From positions 1 through 6,414 of the forward strand of contig DATGSF010000228.1 in assembly GCA_035302865.1 (NCBI GenBank): 6,414 nt of DNA, in the 5' to 3' direction. Under the pieces are notes generated by a model. That model was not told the origin of the DNA, ran no database searches, and saw nothing but the letters and a program-made list of their open reading frames with translations. This document shows positions 1 through 6,245 of this stretch, in pieces; within the stretch, counting starts at the first letter, position 1; every line of letters begins with the position of its first letter. Position numbers and translations under genes: made by a program. The DNA comes from DATGSF01 sp035302865 (lineage in GTDB: Bacteria; Bacteroidota; Bacteroidia; Chitinophagales; Chitinophagaceae).

Positions 1-663
1 CTTACCCATAAGAATTCCAAGCATTATATCAACAATAAACCTACCCAAAACGAATTAAAACATGCAATTAGCAAACTTCCTTCTTATTCGATTATACTTA
101 TTAATCCAGATCGTTTAATTACCGCTAATTTTAATATTGAGCAAGATTCGATTAATAAAAGTATTATTAAAATTCAGGAATACGAGTCAGGTAGAGATTA
201 TTACTACAGTGATACTTTAATGGGCTTGACAGAACATAGATTTAAAGATGCACAACTTTTACTTGACGAAGAGCATAAAAAAGATATCAATGAAATTGCA
301 TTGAATGCAGTTTTAGATAAAATAGAATATATAATAGAAGAGAAAAAACTACTTCAGATTAAAACCTCAAAGTTATATCTACCTTCCCAGCAAGAAATTG
401 GGAATTATATTTATGAGAAAACCTTGGAAGACAAGAACAATAATACTTCATTATTAGAAGATTATACCAGAACAGAAGAGGGAGAAAAAGCAGATTACAG
501 TGAAAAGTTTTTAGAAGCTATTTATAATTGGGCAAGTTTTGCTTATCAAGTTGGCCTAGATCGACCAGAAGATTTACTAGTAATTTTTCAAGCAGCCTTT
601 CCTGAAATAGATTACACTTTAAGCATAGAAAAAACTTTACTTAAAGGCTTTAAGGGTTTATAA
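1..663 (+). CDS. C-terminal part of an unrecognised protein (5' end outside the window)
   Basis: The frame is open from base 1 to the TAA at 661-663, giving 220 visible residues. An internal ATG exists at 220, but the 73 codons before it have no stop and look coding (for example SYSIILINPDRLITANFNIE), so the gene most likely starts left of the window and 220 is not its start. The visible part has no signal peptide, no cysteine and no motif I recognise. It begins with a mixed beta-type stretch, continues with a charged, helix-prone, Glu/Lys-rich middle (about residues 80-125), and ends with a more hydrophobic helical region containing WASFAYQVGLDRPEDLL. The 122 bases to the next gene carry a separate promoter, so it is probably not in the same transcription unit. 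Function unknown; the reading frame itself is well supported. Confidence 0.75.
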   Translation, partial: LTHKNSKHYINNKPTQNELKHAISKLPSYSIILINPDRLITANFNIEQDSINKSIIKIQEYESGRDYYYSDTLMGLTEHRFKDAQLLLDEEHKKDINEIALNAVLDKIEYIIEEKKLLQIKTSKLYLPSQQEIGNYIYEKTLEDKNNNTSLLEDYTRTEEGEKADYSEKFLEAIYNWASFAYQVGLDRPEDLLVIFQAAFPEIDYTLSIEKTLLKGFKGL

Positions 664-722
664 TTTAATTAGTTAACTATATTTCAATTATAAAGTAAAG
701 CTATTACATATTGAAGCTAAGC

Positions 723-754
723 TTTAAAAATTATTAAATTTTTTAGTATATTTG
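723..754 (+). promoter_or_regulatory. Bacteroidota-type promoter for the Crp/Fnr regulator gene
   Basis: A perfect -7 element, TATATTTG (747-754, consensus TAnnTTTG), has a TTTA at 723-726 upstream, close to the -33 consensus TTTG with a 20-base spacer. Transcription would start near 761, leaving a leader of about 25 bases before the ATG at 786. A short palindrome, AAGCTAAGCTT (714-724), touches the -33 side and could be an operator, but nothing else supports that. Confidence 0.6.
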
Positions 755-770
755 TATCATAATTTTTAAA

Positions 771-798
771 AAAAATGAAAGAAAAATGAAAGAAAAAT
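771..798 (+). repeat. 11-bp tandem duplication over the start codon
   Basis: The unit AAAAATGAAAG occurs at 771-781 and again at 782-792, followed by a partial third copy (AAAAAT). This gives two ATGs, at 775 and 786. The first opens a four-codon frame, MKEK, ending in a TGA (787-789) that overlaps the second ATG. The second opens the regulator gene, which also begins MKEK. Confidence 0.85.
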
Positions 799-1415
799 TA
801 AAAGAACTTTTTCCTCAATTTGAGCTTGAATTAATTGACAAAATTTATGAAAATGGAATTATAAGAGAAGTCAAAAAGGGTGAAAAGCTCATGCAAACAG
901 GTCAGTATGTTAAATCTACCATGTTAGTTTTAGAAGGTAGAGTGAAATTAATGCGAGAGGATGAATGGAATCCGAAAGAGTTTTTTATGTATTATATTTT
1001 ACCTGGAAATGCATGTGCTTTATCTATGGTATGTGCGAATAGAGAAAAAACTATGGATATTATGGGAATTGCTGATGAAGACAGTACATTATTGATGATT
1101 CCCACTCCAATTATGGATGAATTAATCCGTGAATTTAAATCTTGGTATTATTTTGTAGTTGAAACCTATAGAAATCGTTTTGAAGAATTACTAGAACTCG
1201 TTGATAATATTGCATTTAAGAAAATGGATGAACAGCTTTGGTCTTATTTAAAGAATTACCAAGAAAAAACTGGGGAATCTATAATGAATGCTACACATCA
1301 AGAAGTGGCTACAGATTTAAACTCTTCGAGAGAAGTTATTTCACGATTATTAAAACAACTTGAAGAGCGATCTTATGTTTCTTTAGGAAGAAATAAAATT
1401 GAAATTCTCAAATAA
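786..1415 (+). CDS. Crp/Fnr-family transcriptional regulator
   Basis: A 209-residue cytoplasmic DNA-binding protein of normal length for the family. Residues about 15-110 form the cyclic-nucleotide-binding-like jelly roll (GEKLMQTGQ, LVLEGRVKLM). The helix about 112-140 fits the dimerisation helix. Residues about 170-205 are a C-terminal winged helix-turn-helix, with recognition helix SSREVISRLLKQLEE; Arg182, Glu183 and Arg187 match the base-contacting R-E-x-x-x-R pattern of E. coli CRP. The CRP phosphate-binding cassette (GELxxL with RxA) is absent, replaced by PGNACALSMVCANR with Cys77 and Cys83, and there is no N-terminal FNR-type cysteine cluster, so cAMP binding or an FNR iron-sulfur cluster is unlikely. 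I infer another signal, possibly thiol-based. It lies 6 bases upstream of the serine hydrolase gene, so cotranscription is likely. The start is the second ATG of a tandem duplication. Target genes are unknown. Confidence 0.9.
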   Translation: MKEKLKELFPQFELELIDKIYENGIIREVKKGEKLMQTGQYVKSTMLVLEGRVKLMREDEWNPKEFFMYYILPGNACALSMVCANREKTMDIMGIADEDSTLLMIPTPIMDELIREFKSWYYFVVETYRNRFEELLELVDNIAFKKMDEQLWSYLKNYQEKTGESIMNATHQEVATDLNSSREVISRLLKQLEERSYVSLGRNKIEILK

Positions 1416-1421
1416 AAAAGC

Positions 1422-2747
1422 ATGATAAAAAATACCAGATTTTTCCTCTTATTATTTACTTTATTTCACTCTTTTGCTTGGGCGCAAGAGTTTCAGAAAG
1501 AGCAAATAAACTCCTATATAAACACTTTAGACAATCATGATAAATTCATGGGAGTTATAGAGTTAAGAAATAAAGATAGTGTTATTTTCACTAAAAGTAT
1601 TGGTTATTCTAATTGGCAAATGCAAGCTAAAAATGAAGCAAATACCAAATTTAGAATTGGATCAATTTCAAAAAGTTTCACTGCCGTATTGGTACTTCAA
1701 AGTATAGAAGAAAATAAATTAAGCCTGGAAACTCCATTATCAGATTTTTATCCTGAAATTGAAAATGCTGCATCTATAAGCATTTCTGATTTATTATATC
1801 ATAGAAGCGGAATTGCTAATTTCACAGCGCTACCCGATTATTTAAATTGGCATACTGTTCCAAAAACGGAAGAAGAATTAATTAATATTATTAAAAATGC
1901 AGGTAATGAATTTGCTGCTGGAGAACAGTTTTCCTATTCTAATTCCAATTATGTTTTATTGAGCTTTATTTTAGAAAAAGTAAATAATAAACCTTATGCT
2001 ATTTTATTAAAAGATAAAATCTGTAATCCTTTATCTTTGGAGCATACTTATTTAGGAGGTACTATAGGTTCTTGGCCAAATGAAGCTTATTCTTATACTT
2101 ATTTGGATAAAAAATGGCAACTAGAAGAAGAAACCAATTTAACCATACCAATAGGTGCTGGTGGAATTGTTTCAAATGCTTCTGATTTATCTAAATTTAT
2201 TTATGCTTTATTTAATGAGGAACTAATTACTAAAGAGAGTATAGCAAAAATGATAGCTTTAAAAGATGGTGTTGGCATGGGAATTTTTCCAATTCCTTAT
2301 GGAAATAAAATCTCTTGGGGACATACAGGTGGAATTGATGGTTTCCAATCCATTTTCACCTATTTTGATCAAGAAGATTTAAGTTTGGTTATTCTTTCTA
2401 ATGGTTCTAATTATTCTTTAAACAATATTGCAATTAATGTTTTAGCAGCTTATTTTGGAGATGAAGTACAAATTCCAGAATTTTCTGATTATCAAGTAAA
2501 ATCTGAAGAGTTGAAAAAATATATTGGTACTTACTCCAATGAATTATTACCCATAAAAATTACTATTAGTCAAAAAGGAAATCAATTGATAGGACAAGCT
2601 TCGGGACAAGGTAGTTTTAATTTAGAACCATTTGCTAAAAACGTTTTCATAAATGATTTTGCTGGAATTAAAATCCACTTTAATCCTGAAAAGGCAAGTT
2701 TTATTTTATACCAAAATGGTATGGAATTTATATTTACTAAAGAATAA
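1422..2747 (+). CDS. Secreted serine hydrolase, beta-lactamase class C / peptidase S12 family
   Basis: A 441-residue exported protein. The N-terminus has Lys3 and Arg6, a hydrophobic core (FFLLLFTLF) and a probable signal peptidase I site after AWA (residues 19-21). The serine beta-lactamase/penicillin-binding fold follows, with its three motifs in order: SISK (Ser81 nucleophile, Lys84), YSN (Tyr172-Asn174) and HTGG (His301-Gly303, in place of KTG). Residues about 355-440 form a separate C-terminal beta-rich domain, like the lipocalin-type tails of many S12 peptidases. The family includes D-aminopeptidases, DD-peptidases and esterases as well as AmpC enzymes. The long form with a C-terminal domain suggests a peptidase or esterase rather than an antibiotic-resistance beta-lactamase, but the substrate cannot be read from the sequence. 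It follows the Crp/Fnr gene by 6 bases, very likely as the second gene of an operon. All catalytic motifs are intact. Confidence 0.92.
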   Translation: MIKNTRFFLLLFTLFHSFAWAQEFQKEQINSYINTLDNHDKFMGVIELRNKDSVIFTKSIGYSNWQMQAKNEANTKFRIGSISKSFTAVLVLQSIEENKLSLETPLSDFYPEIENAASISISDLLYHRSGIANFTALPDYLNWHTVPKTEEELINIIKNAGNEFAAGEQFSYSNSNYVLLSFILEKVNNKPYAILLKDKICNPLSLEHTYLGGTIGSWPNEAYSYTYLDKKWQLEEETNLTIPIGAGGIVSNASDLSKFIYALFNEELITKESIAKMIALKDGVGMGIFPIPYGNKISWGHTGGIDGFQSIFTYFDQEDLSLVILSNGSNYSLNNIAINVLAAYFGDEVQIPEFSDYQVKSEELKKYIGTYSNELLPIKITISQKGNQLIGQASGQGSFNLEPFAKNVFINDFAGIKIHFNPEKASFILYQNGMEFIFTKE

Positions 2748-2771
2748 AATAAGTTGAAATTATATTCCATT

Positions 2772-2800
2772 TTTGATTTTGATTTTAAACTTTACATTTA
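2772..2800 (+). promoter_or_regulatory. Possible weak promoter before the M28 peptidase gene
   Basis: TACATTTA (2793-2800) matches seven of the eight positions set by the TAnnTTTG consensus, with a TTTG at 2772-2775 and a 17-base spacer, slightly short. No terminator hairpin is visible in the 72-base gap after the hydrolase gene, so readthrough from the upstream operon is an alternative. Confidence 0.3.
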
Positions 2801-2819
2801 CCACATAATATATTAATCA

Positions 2820-4382
2820 ATGAGAAAAATTTATATCCTTGGCTTGAGTCTATTTTCAAGCATTTATACTTTTGCTCAAATTGATACTAACACTATCAAG
2901 AATTTACAAGAAGAGGCTTGGGAACATTCACAATTAGAAATTTATGGTCAAGAATTAATGGATGATATTGGTCCTAGGTTAATCGGTAGTCCTCAATATG
3001 CGGCAGCCAATAATTGGCTTATTGAAAAATACAAAGATTTAGGTATTCAAGCTTATAATGAAGAATATGGTACATGGAAGGGATGGGAAAGAGGTGCAAC
3101 AGAAGCGCATTTGACCTATCCTAGATATCAACAATTACATGCTATACAATTAGCTTGGTCTCCTACTACTCCTGGAGAAAAATATTTAGAAGCAGATATA
3201 GTTATTTTACCTGAAAATCTAGATTCAATAAGTTTTGAAAATTGGTTAAAAACAGTAAAAAACAAGATTGTATTAATTTCTAAGCCCGAAATTTCAGGAA
3301 GACCGGACTATAATTGGCAAAAAAATGCAATAGACGGTGATTTTGATAAACATTTAGAAAGAAAGAGAAATAATGATTTTCTATGGAATACACAATTAAA
3401 TAAAGCGGGATTAAATTTTCAAAATTTACAGCAAAAGCTAGAAAAAGCTGGTGCAAGTGCTTTAGTTTCTTCTTCTTGGACTGGAGCTTGGGGAGCAAAT
3501 AGAATTATGGCTACTAAAACCACAAAAATTCCGCATATAGATATCCGTTTAGAGGATTATCAATTATTATATCGTTTAGCAAAAAGAGGAAAAAATCCAA
3601 AAATAAAAATCAAAGCTACATCAAAACACTTAGGTGAAGTTCCGGTACATAATACCATTGCTAAAATTGAAAGTAAGGAAAATCCTGATGAATATGTAAT
3701 GTTATCAGCACATTTGGATTCTTGGGATGCAGGAACAGGAGCTACCGACAATGGTTCTGGGACAATTTTAATGCTGGAAGTAATGCGTATTTTAAAGAAA
3801 TATTATCCCAATCCTAAACGTAGTATTCTAGTGGGACATTGGGGAGGTGAAGAGCAGGGTTTGAACGGTTCTCAAGCTTTTGTAGAAGACAATAAGGATT
3901 TGATGCCAAAAATTTCAGTATTATTCAATCAGGATAATGGAACTGGTAGAATCAATTGGATAAACGCTTTAGGATTTTTAAATGCTTATCATTATTTCCA
4001 AAATTGGATGGATTATTTGCCAAAAGAATTGAGAGAGGAAATAAAAACAGATTTTCCAGGAAATCCTGGACCTAGAGCTTCTTCAGATTATGCATCTTTT
4101 TTACCTGATAATGTTCCTGCTTTCTTTTTAATTAGTCATGGTTGGGATTATGGTCAATATACTTGGCACACACATTTAGACACTTATGATAAATTGGTTT
4201 TAGATGATATTAAGCGAAATGCAATGATTATTGCAACTTTTGTATACCTAGCTTGTGAGGAAGAGGAAATGTTTTCTAGAGAAAAAGCAAATTTGCCCAT
4301 AAATCCAAAGACAGGAGAAAGAATGGAATGGCCAAAAGAGAGAAATGCCGCTAGAGATAGTAAAAACTATTTCTCGAAATAA
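2820..4382 (+). CDS. Secreted M28-family zinc peptidase with a PA-like insert
   Basis: A 520-residue exported metallopeptidase. It starts with a signal peptide (Arg2-Lys3, core YILGLSLFSSIY, probable cleavage after TFA or AQ, residues 17-20). Residues about 35-95 begin the peptidase domain, and about 100-265 look like a PA-type insert (VKNKIVLISKP, LEKAGASALVSSSW). The catalytic core follows in M28 order: AHLDSWD (His298), GATDNGSG (Asp310), GGEEQG (Glu344 as general base, Glu345 as zinc ligand), FNQDNGTG (Asp372) and WHTHLDTYD (His450 in the H-T-x-x-D-T motif). All expected dinuclear-zinc ligands are present, so it should be active. The arrangement resembles plasma glutamate carboxypeptidase-like (CPQ-type) enzymes, which release amino acids from small peptides. 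Exact specificity is inference. It sits 72 bases after the serine hydrolase, suggesting joint extracytoplasmic peptide breakdown, and it ends at a terminator facing a convergent gene. Confidence 0.93.
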   Translation: MRKIYILGLSLFSSIYTFAQIDTNTIKNLQEEAWEHSQLEIYGQELMDDIGPRLIGSPQYAAANNWLIEKYKDLGIQAYNEEYGTWKGWERGATEAHLTYPRYQQLHAIQLAWSPTTPGEKYLEADIVILPENLDSISFENWLKTVKNKIVLISKPEISGRPDYNWQKNAIDGDFDKHLERKRNNDFLWNTQLNKAGLNFQNLQQKLEKAGASALVSSSWTGAWGANRIMATKTTKIPHIDIRLEDYQLLYRLAKRGKNPKIKIKATSKHLGEVPVHNTIAKIESKENPDEYVMLSAHLDSWDAGTGATDNGSGTILMLEVMRILKKYYPNPKRSILVGHWGGEEQGLNGSQAFVEDNKDLMPKISVLFNQDNGTGRINWINALGFLNAYHYFQNWMDYLPKELREEIKTDFPGNPGPRASSDYASFLPDNVPAFFLISHGWDYGQYTWHTHLDTYDKLVLDDIKRNAMIIATFVYLACEEEEMFSREKANLPINPKTGERMEWPKERNAARDSKNYFSK

Positions 4383-4443
4383 AATAATTTCTACTTTTTT
4401 AAATTTCTATAATTTTATATCATTTAAGTAGTTAAATAATAAA

Positions 4444-4477
4444 AAAAAGGGACTGTAAAATAGAACAGTCCCTCTTT
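4444..4477. terminator. Bidirectional intrinsic terminator between convergent genes
   Basis: A perfect 8-bp stem, GGGACTGT (4449-4456) with ACAGTCCC (4465-4472), encloses an 8-base loop and extends by one A-T pair, then past one mismatch by three more. Read on the minus strand it is followed by eight T (4448-4441), a strong terminator for the lipoprotein gene. On the plus strand the tail is only TCTTT, a weaker terminator for the M28 peptidase gene. Confidence 0.85.
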
Positions 4478-4521
4478 AAATTTAATGAAATAATATTATT
4501 AAAAATATCTACTCTTTTCAA

Positions 4522-5670
4522 TTATTGAAAATACACACTACAATTGTCAGTACAATTCGCATTTGCTCCCGCACCATTATCTATAAATGTATTTGAGGCA
4601 TTAATTGCAGCATAATCCGAAGGATAAATAGTTGCTTGTTCTACATAAATTGCCCAACTATAACTCTTTTTAAAAGTGCAATTATTTACCGTTAATTGTC
4701 CATTATTATTATCATTTACCCAAATTGAACTATGCTTATAGTTTGAAGAGCTTCCACCATAAGAAAGTTCGACATATTCCATTTTATTATTCGGATTATT
4801 TGAATTTATATTGATAAACTCCCAATATCCTGGAACTTCTTCTTTACCTGTTATAATGATTGGTTTATCAGCAGTACCTATTGCATTAAAATAGCCATTA
4901 GCAGTAGTGCTCATTCGAGCGTCAGAACCCATTAGAAATTTCACGCCTGGATTTAATTTTAAACCTGTCTTTATTTCACTCCTGCCTTCAATATAATAAG
5001 GAACATTCGTTGCAGCAACAGTAGCATCACCGTTTAAAGCAGCATTATATACTTTTATATAATTATTAGTATTCGTTGTGCCATAATTACTCGCTTCATC
5101 CAATTGGCCAATATTAGCAAATGGAATTACTACAGGCACATTATTTTTTTCGAAAGTATTATTAGAAAAACCCTCAAATCTTGCACCATTTTCCATATAT
5201 AATCCAGGACCTTTAGAGTTTTTTATAGTCGTATGCGATATAGATAATTGTCCATTATAATTATCATTAATCCAAACAGTAGCATTATAATAATTGTTGG
5301 AATAACCACCATCTGAAATAATAACATGCTTTAAAATATTATTAGGATTATTAGAATTGAAATCTATTAAATCCCAATATCCAGGCATATTCTGCTCTCC
5401 TTTTATAATAATAGGATTACTTGCTGAACCAATTGCATTGATTGATCCATTAGCTGTGGTTTTTAATCGAGTAGCAGAACACATAATAATTTCCACTCCA
5501 GGCTTGATAATCAAATCGTTATCCACTTCAATATTTCCGCAAATATAATACCTTCCATTTTCTATTAAGGTAGTTTTGGTATTAATCTTCGATGTTATGG
5601 TATCAATAACAGATGGATTATTTATTACTACCTCCATTACCGTTATTATTACCGTCTGGATCTGGATCAC
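4522..5670 (-). CDS. Beta-helix-like lipoprotein body, detached from its signal peptide by a frame break
   Basis: An open frame of 382 codons can be counted from a GTG at 5670, but that GTG is unlikely to be the true start. The protein is rich in Asn, Gly, Ile and Thr, with short beta strands and SNNPNN turns typical of parallel beta-helix surface lipoproteins of Bacteroidota. Two homologous halves are plain: residues 39-177 and 223-366 (for example PGVEIIMCSATRLKTTANG and PGVKFLMGSDARMSTTANG, offset 184). The C-terminus has a Cys373/Cys377 pair (CTDNC). There is no catalytic motif, so a structural, adhesive or carbohydrate-contacting role is only inference. The first 16 residues in this frame (VIQIQTVIITVMEVV) do not look like a signal peptide or a lipoprotein linker, and no promoter lies just upstream. 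The signal peptide and lipobox are upstream in another frame (5759-5667). Repaired, the protein would have about 410 residues. Confidence 0.75.
   Translation of the reverse strand: MIQIQTVIITVMEVVINNPSVIDTITSKINTKTTLIENGRYYICGNIEVDNDLIIKPGVEIIMCSATRLKTTANGSINAIGSASNPIIIKGEQNMPGYWDLIDFNSNNPNNILKHVIISDGGYSNNYYNATVWINDNYNGQLSISHTTIKNSKGPGLYMENGARFEGFSNNTFEKNNVPVVIPFANIGQLDEASNYGTTNTNNYIKVYNAALNGDATVAATNVPYYIEGRSEIKTGLKLNPGVKFLMGSDARMSTTANGYFNAIGTADKPIIITGKEEVPGYWEFININSNNPNNKMEYVELSYGGSSSNYKHSSIWVNDNNNGQLTVNNCTFKKSYSWAIYVEQATIYPSDYAAINASNTFIDNGAGANANCTDNCSVYFQ
4573..5556 (-). repeat. Internal duplication within the beta-helix protein
   Basis: Two protein-level repeats, encoded at 5556-5140 and 5004-4573, share the blocks YYI, PGV, TTANG, NAIG, PIII, PGYW, NSNNPNN, GG and NGQL in the same order. 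The DNA has diverged (for example CCAGGATATTGGGA against CCTGGATATTGGGA), so the duplication is old. Confidence 0.85.
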
Positions 5671-5678
5671 TTTTTTTT
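5617..5678 (-). other. Frame-break junction: A8 run with slippery heptamer, plus AATAAATAAT
   Basis: On the minus strand the lipobox codons read TGT AAA AAA AAG TGA, an eight-A run at 5678-5671 containing A-AAA-AAG in the zero frame. With one A fewer, the next codons give SDPDPDGNNNGNGGSNK then TAA (5620-5618), which is the composition expected of a lipoprotein linker. The beta-helix body is in the third frame, entered again at AATAAATAAT (5626-5617), where loss of one A or of a 4-bp AATA duplication would join the frames. A -1 slip, or one added A, at the A8 run joins the lipobox directly to the body instead. Confidence 0.7.
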
Positions 5679-5759
5679 ACAAGAAGGGAGGATAAAAAAC
5701 ATTGTTCCCATACAAAAAGCAAAAGCCATTGCCTTTATTCTGCTTAATTTGCAATACAT
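5667..5759 (-). CDS. Lipoprotein signal peptide and lipobox, ending in a premature stop
   Basis: From the ATG at 5759 the frame reads 30 codons to a TGA at 5669-5667. It has a basic start (MYCKLSRIK), a hydrophobic core (AMAFAFCMGTMFFIL) and the lipobox LPSC with Cys27, then KKK and stop. This is a textbook signal peptidase II sequence. A perfect -7 element at 5797-5790 sits about 31 bases before this ATG, supporting it as the real start of the gene whose body continues in another frame to 4522. The TGA overlaps the GTG at 5670 (GTGA). Alone, the peptide would be a 4-residue lipopeptide after processing. I see it as the broken or recoded N-terminus of the beta-helix lipoprotein rather than a separate gene. 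Confidence 0.7.
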   Translation of the reverse strand: MYCKLSRIKAMAFAFCMGTMFFILPSCKKK

Positions 5760-5789
5760 AATTATATTTTTTTAAAAAAAATAATATTT

Positions 5790-5797
5790 CAAAATTA
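5790..5797 (-). promoter_or_regulatory. -7 element of the lipoprotein gene promoter
   Basis: On the minus strand TAATTTTG is a perfect TAnnTTTG element. The -33 region is T-rich (TTTTTT at 5819-5814) but lacks TTTG. Transcription would begin near 5783, about 24 bases before the ATG at 5759. Confidence 0.5.
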
Positions 5798-5828
5798 AGA
5801 AAGCGAAAAGTAGAAAAAATAGCAAATG

Positions 5829-5899
5829 AGAATACAACAGTGACAATTTAGAATTTATGGGATATGAATTAGAATTTAATTCTAATGAGTGAGAATTTA
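5829..5899. repeat. Phased direct repeats, AGAATTTA every 21 bp
   Basis: AGAATTTA starts at 5850, 5871 and 5892, exactly 21 bp apart. A partial copy (AGAATACA) lies one further period away at 5829. The base before each copy is G or T, preceded by T. A 19-base odd palindrome with arms ATTAGAATT and AATTCTAAT (5868-5886) covers the third element. The array lies roughly 46-116 bases upstream of the inferred lipoprotein transcription start, where activator sites usually sit. Confidence 0.6.
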
Positions 5900-5981
5900 T
5901 ATATATTTGTTTCTCTTTTCTTGTTTATAAATACAAAATTTACAATAAATAATTAACCAATATAAAAATATACAGTTATTT

Positions 5982-6227
5982 TTAGAAATTCCTTTTAATT
6001 CTCTTAATCTTATATTTGAATTGTAGGGATTGAGGGTTATGCTGTTCTTCTTTTAAAAACTTAGCACATTTTCCATAAGCTCCGACAAAGCAAGTTTCCC
6101 ATTCTCTTCCTATTTCTCTATAACTAGATTTAGGTGCTCGAATAACTTGATAACGGCCTGTAGCTCTATAAAACAAACGAATTATATAACAAGAAACAAG
6201 TAAAAAAACCGTTAGCTTAATAAGCAT
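5982..6227 (-). CDS. Small membrane-anchored protein of unknown function (81 aa)
   Basis: From the ATG at 6227 the protein has 81 residues. A TTG at 6248 is in frame but lies inside the -7 promoter element, so it cannot be a start from this promoter. Residues 5-16 (LTVFLLVSCYII) form a short hydrophobic segment after Lys4. LVSC at 10-13 resembles a lipobox, but a 12-residue signal peptide would be unusually short, so a membrane anchor is more likely. Residues 26-75 look like a small beta-beta-alpha-beta domain (YQVIRAPKSSY, WETCFVGAYGKCAKFLKEE, LQFKYKIKRIKR) with two cysteines, and the C-terminus is strongly basic. I do not recognise the family. Its own promoter and plausible codon use favour a real gene. 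It ends 222 bases before the lipoprotein ATG, with no clear terminator between. Confidence 0.55.
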   Translation of the reverse strand: MLIKLTVFLLVSCYIIRLFYRATGRYQVIRAPKSSYREIGREWETCFVGAYGKCAKFLKEEQHNPQSLQFKYKIKRIKRNF

Positions 6228-6245
6228 AATGCATATTTTATGGGG

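Noticed and set aside
2582..2770. 62-codon minus-strand open frame
   Set aside because: Antisense to the end of the S12 hydrolase gene; low-complexity shadow with no promoter or domain.
3280..3751. Two minus-strand open frames (3280-3498 and 3560-3751)
   Set aside because: Both are antisense to the M28 peptidase, whose catalytic motifs are intact throughout this stretch.
5357..5548. 63-codon plus-strand open frame
   Set aside because: Antisense to the first beta-helix repeat; its hydrophobic look comes from complementing Asn/Ile-rich codons.
5631..5691. CCTCC (5691-5687) pairing with GGAGG (5635-5631) on the minus strand as a frameshift-stimulating stem
   Set aside because: Five pairs enclosing about 51 bases, on both sides of the slippery site rather than downstream, do not match known stimulator geometry.
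5829..5912. Repeat array as a CRISPR or replication origin
   Set aside because: The units are 8 bp with 13-bp gaps, far too short for CRISPR, and there is no initiator gene or DnaA box nearby to suggest iterons of an origin.
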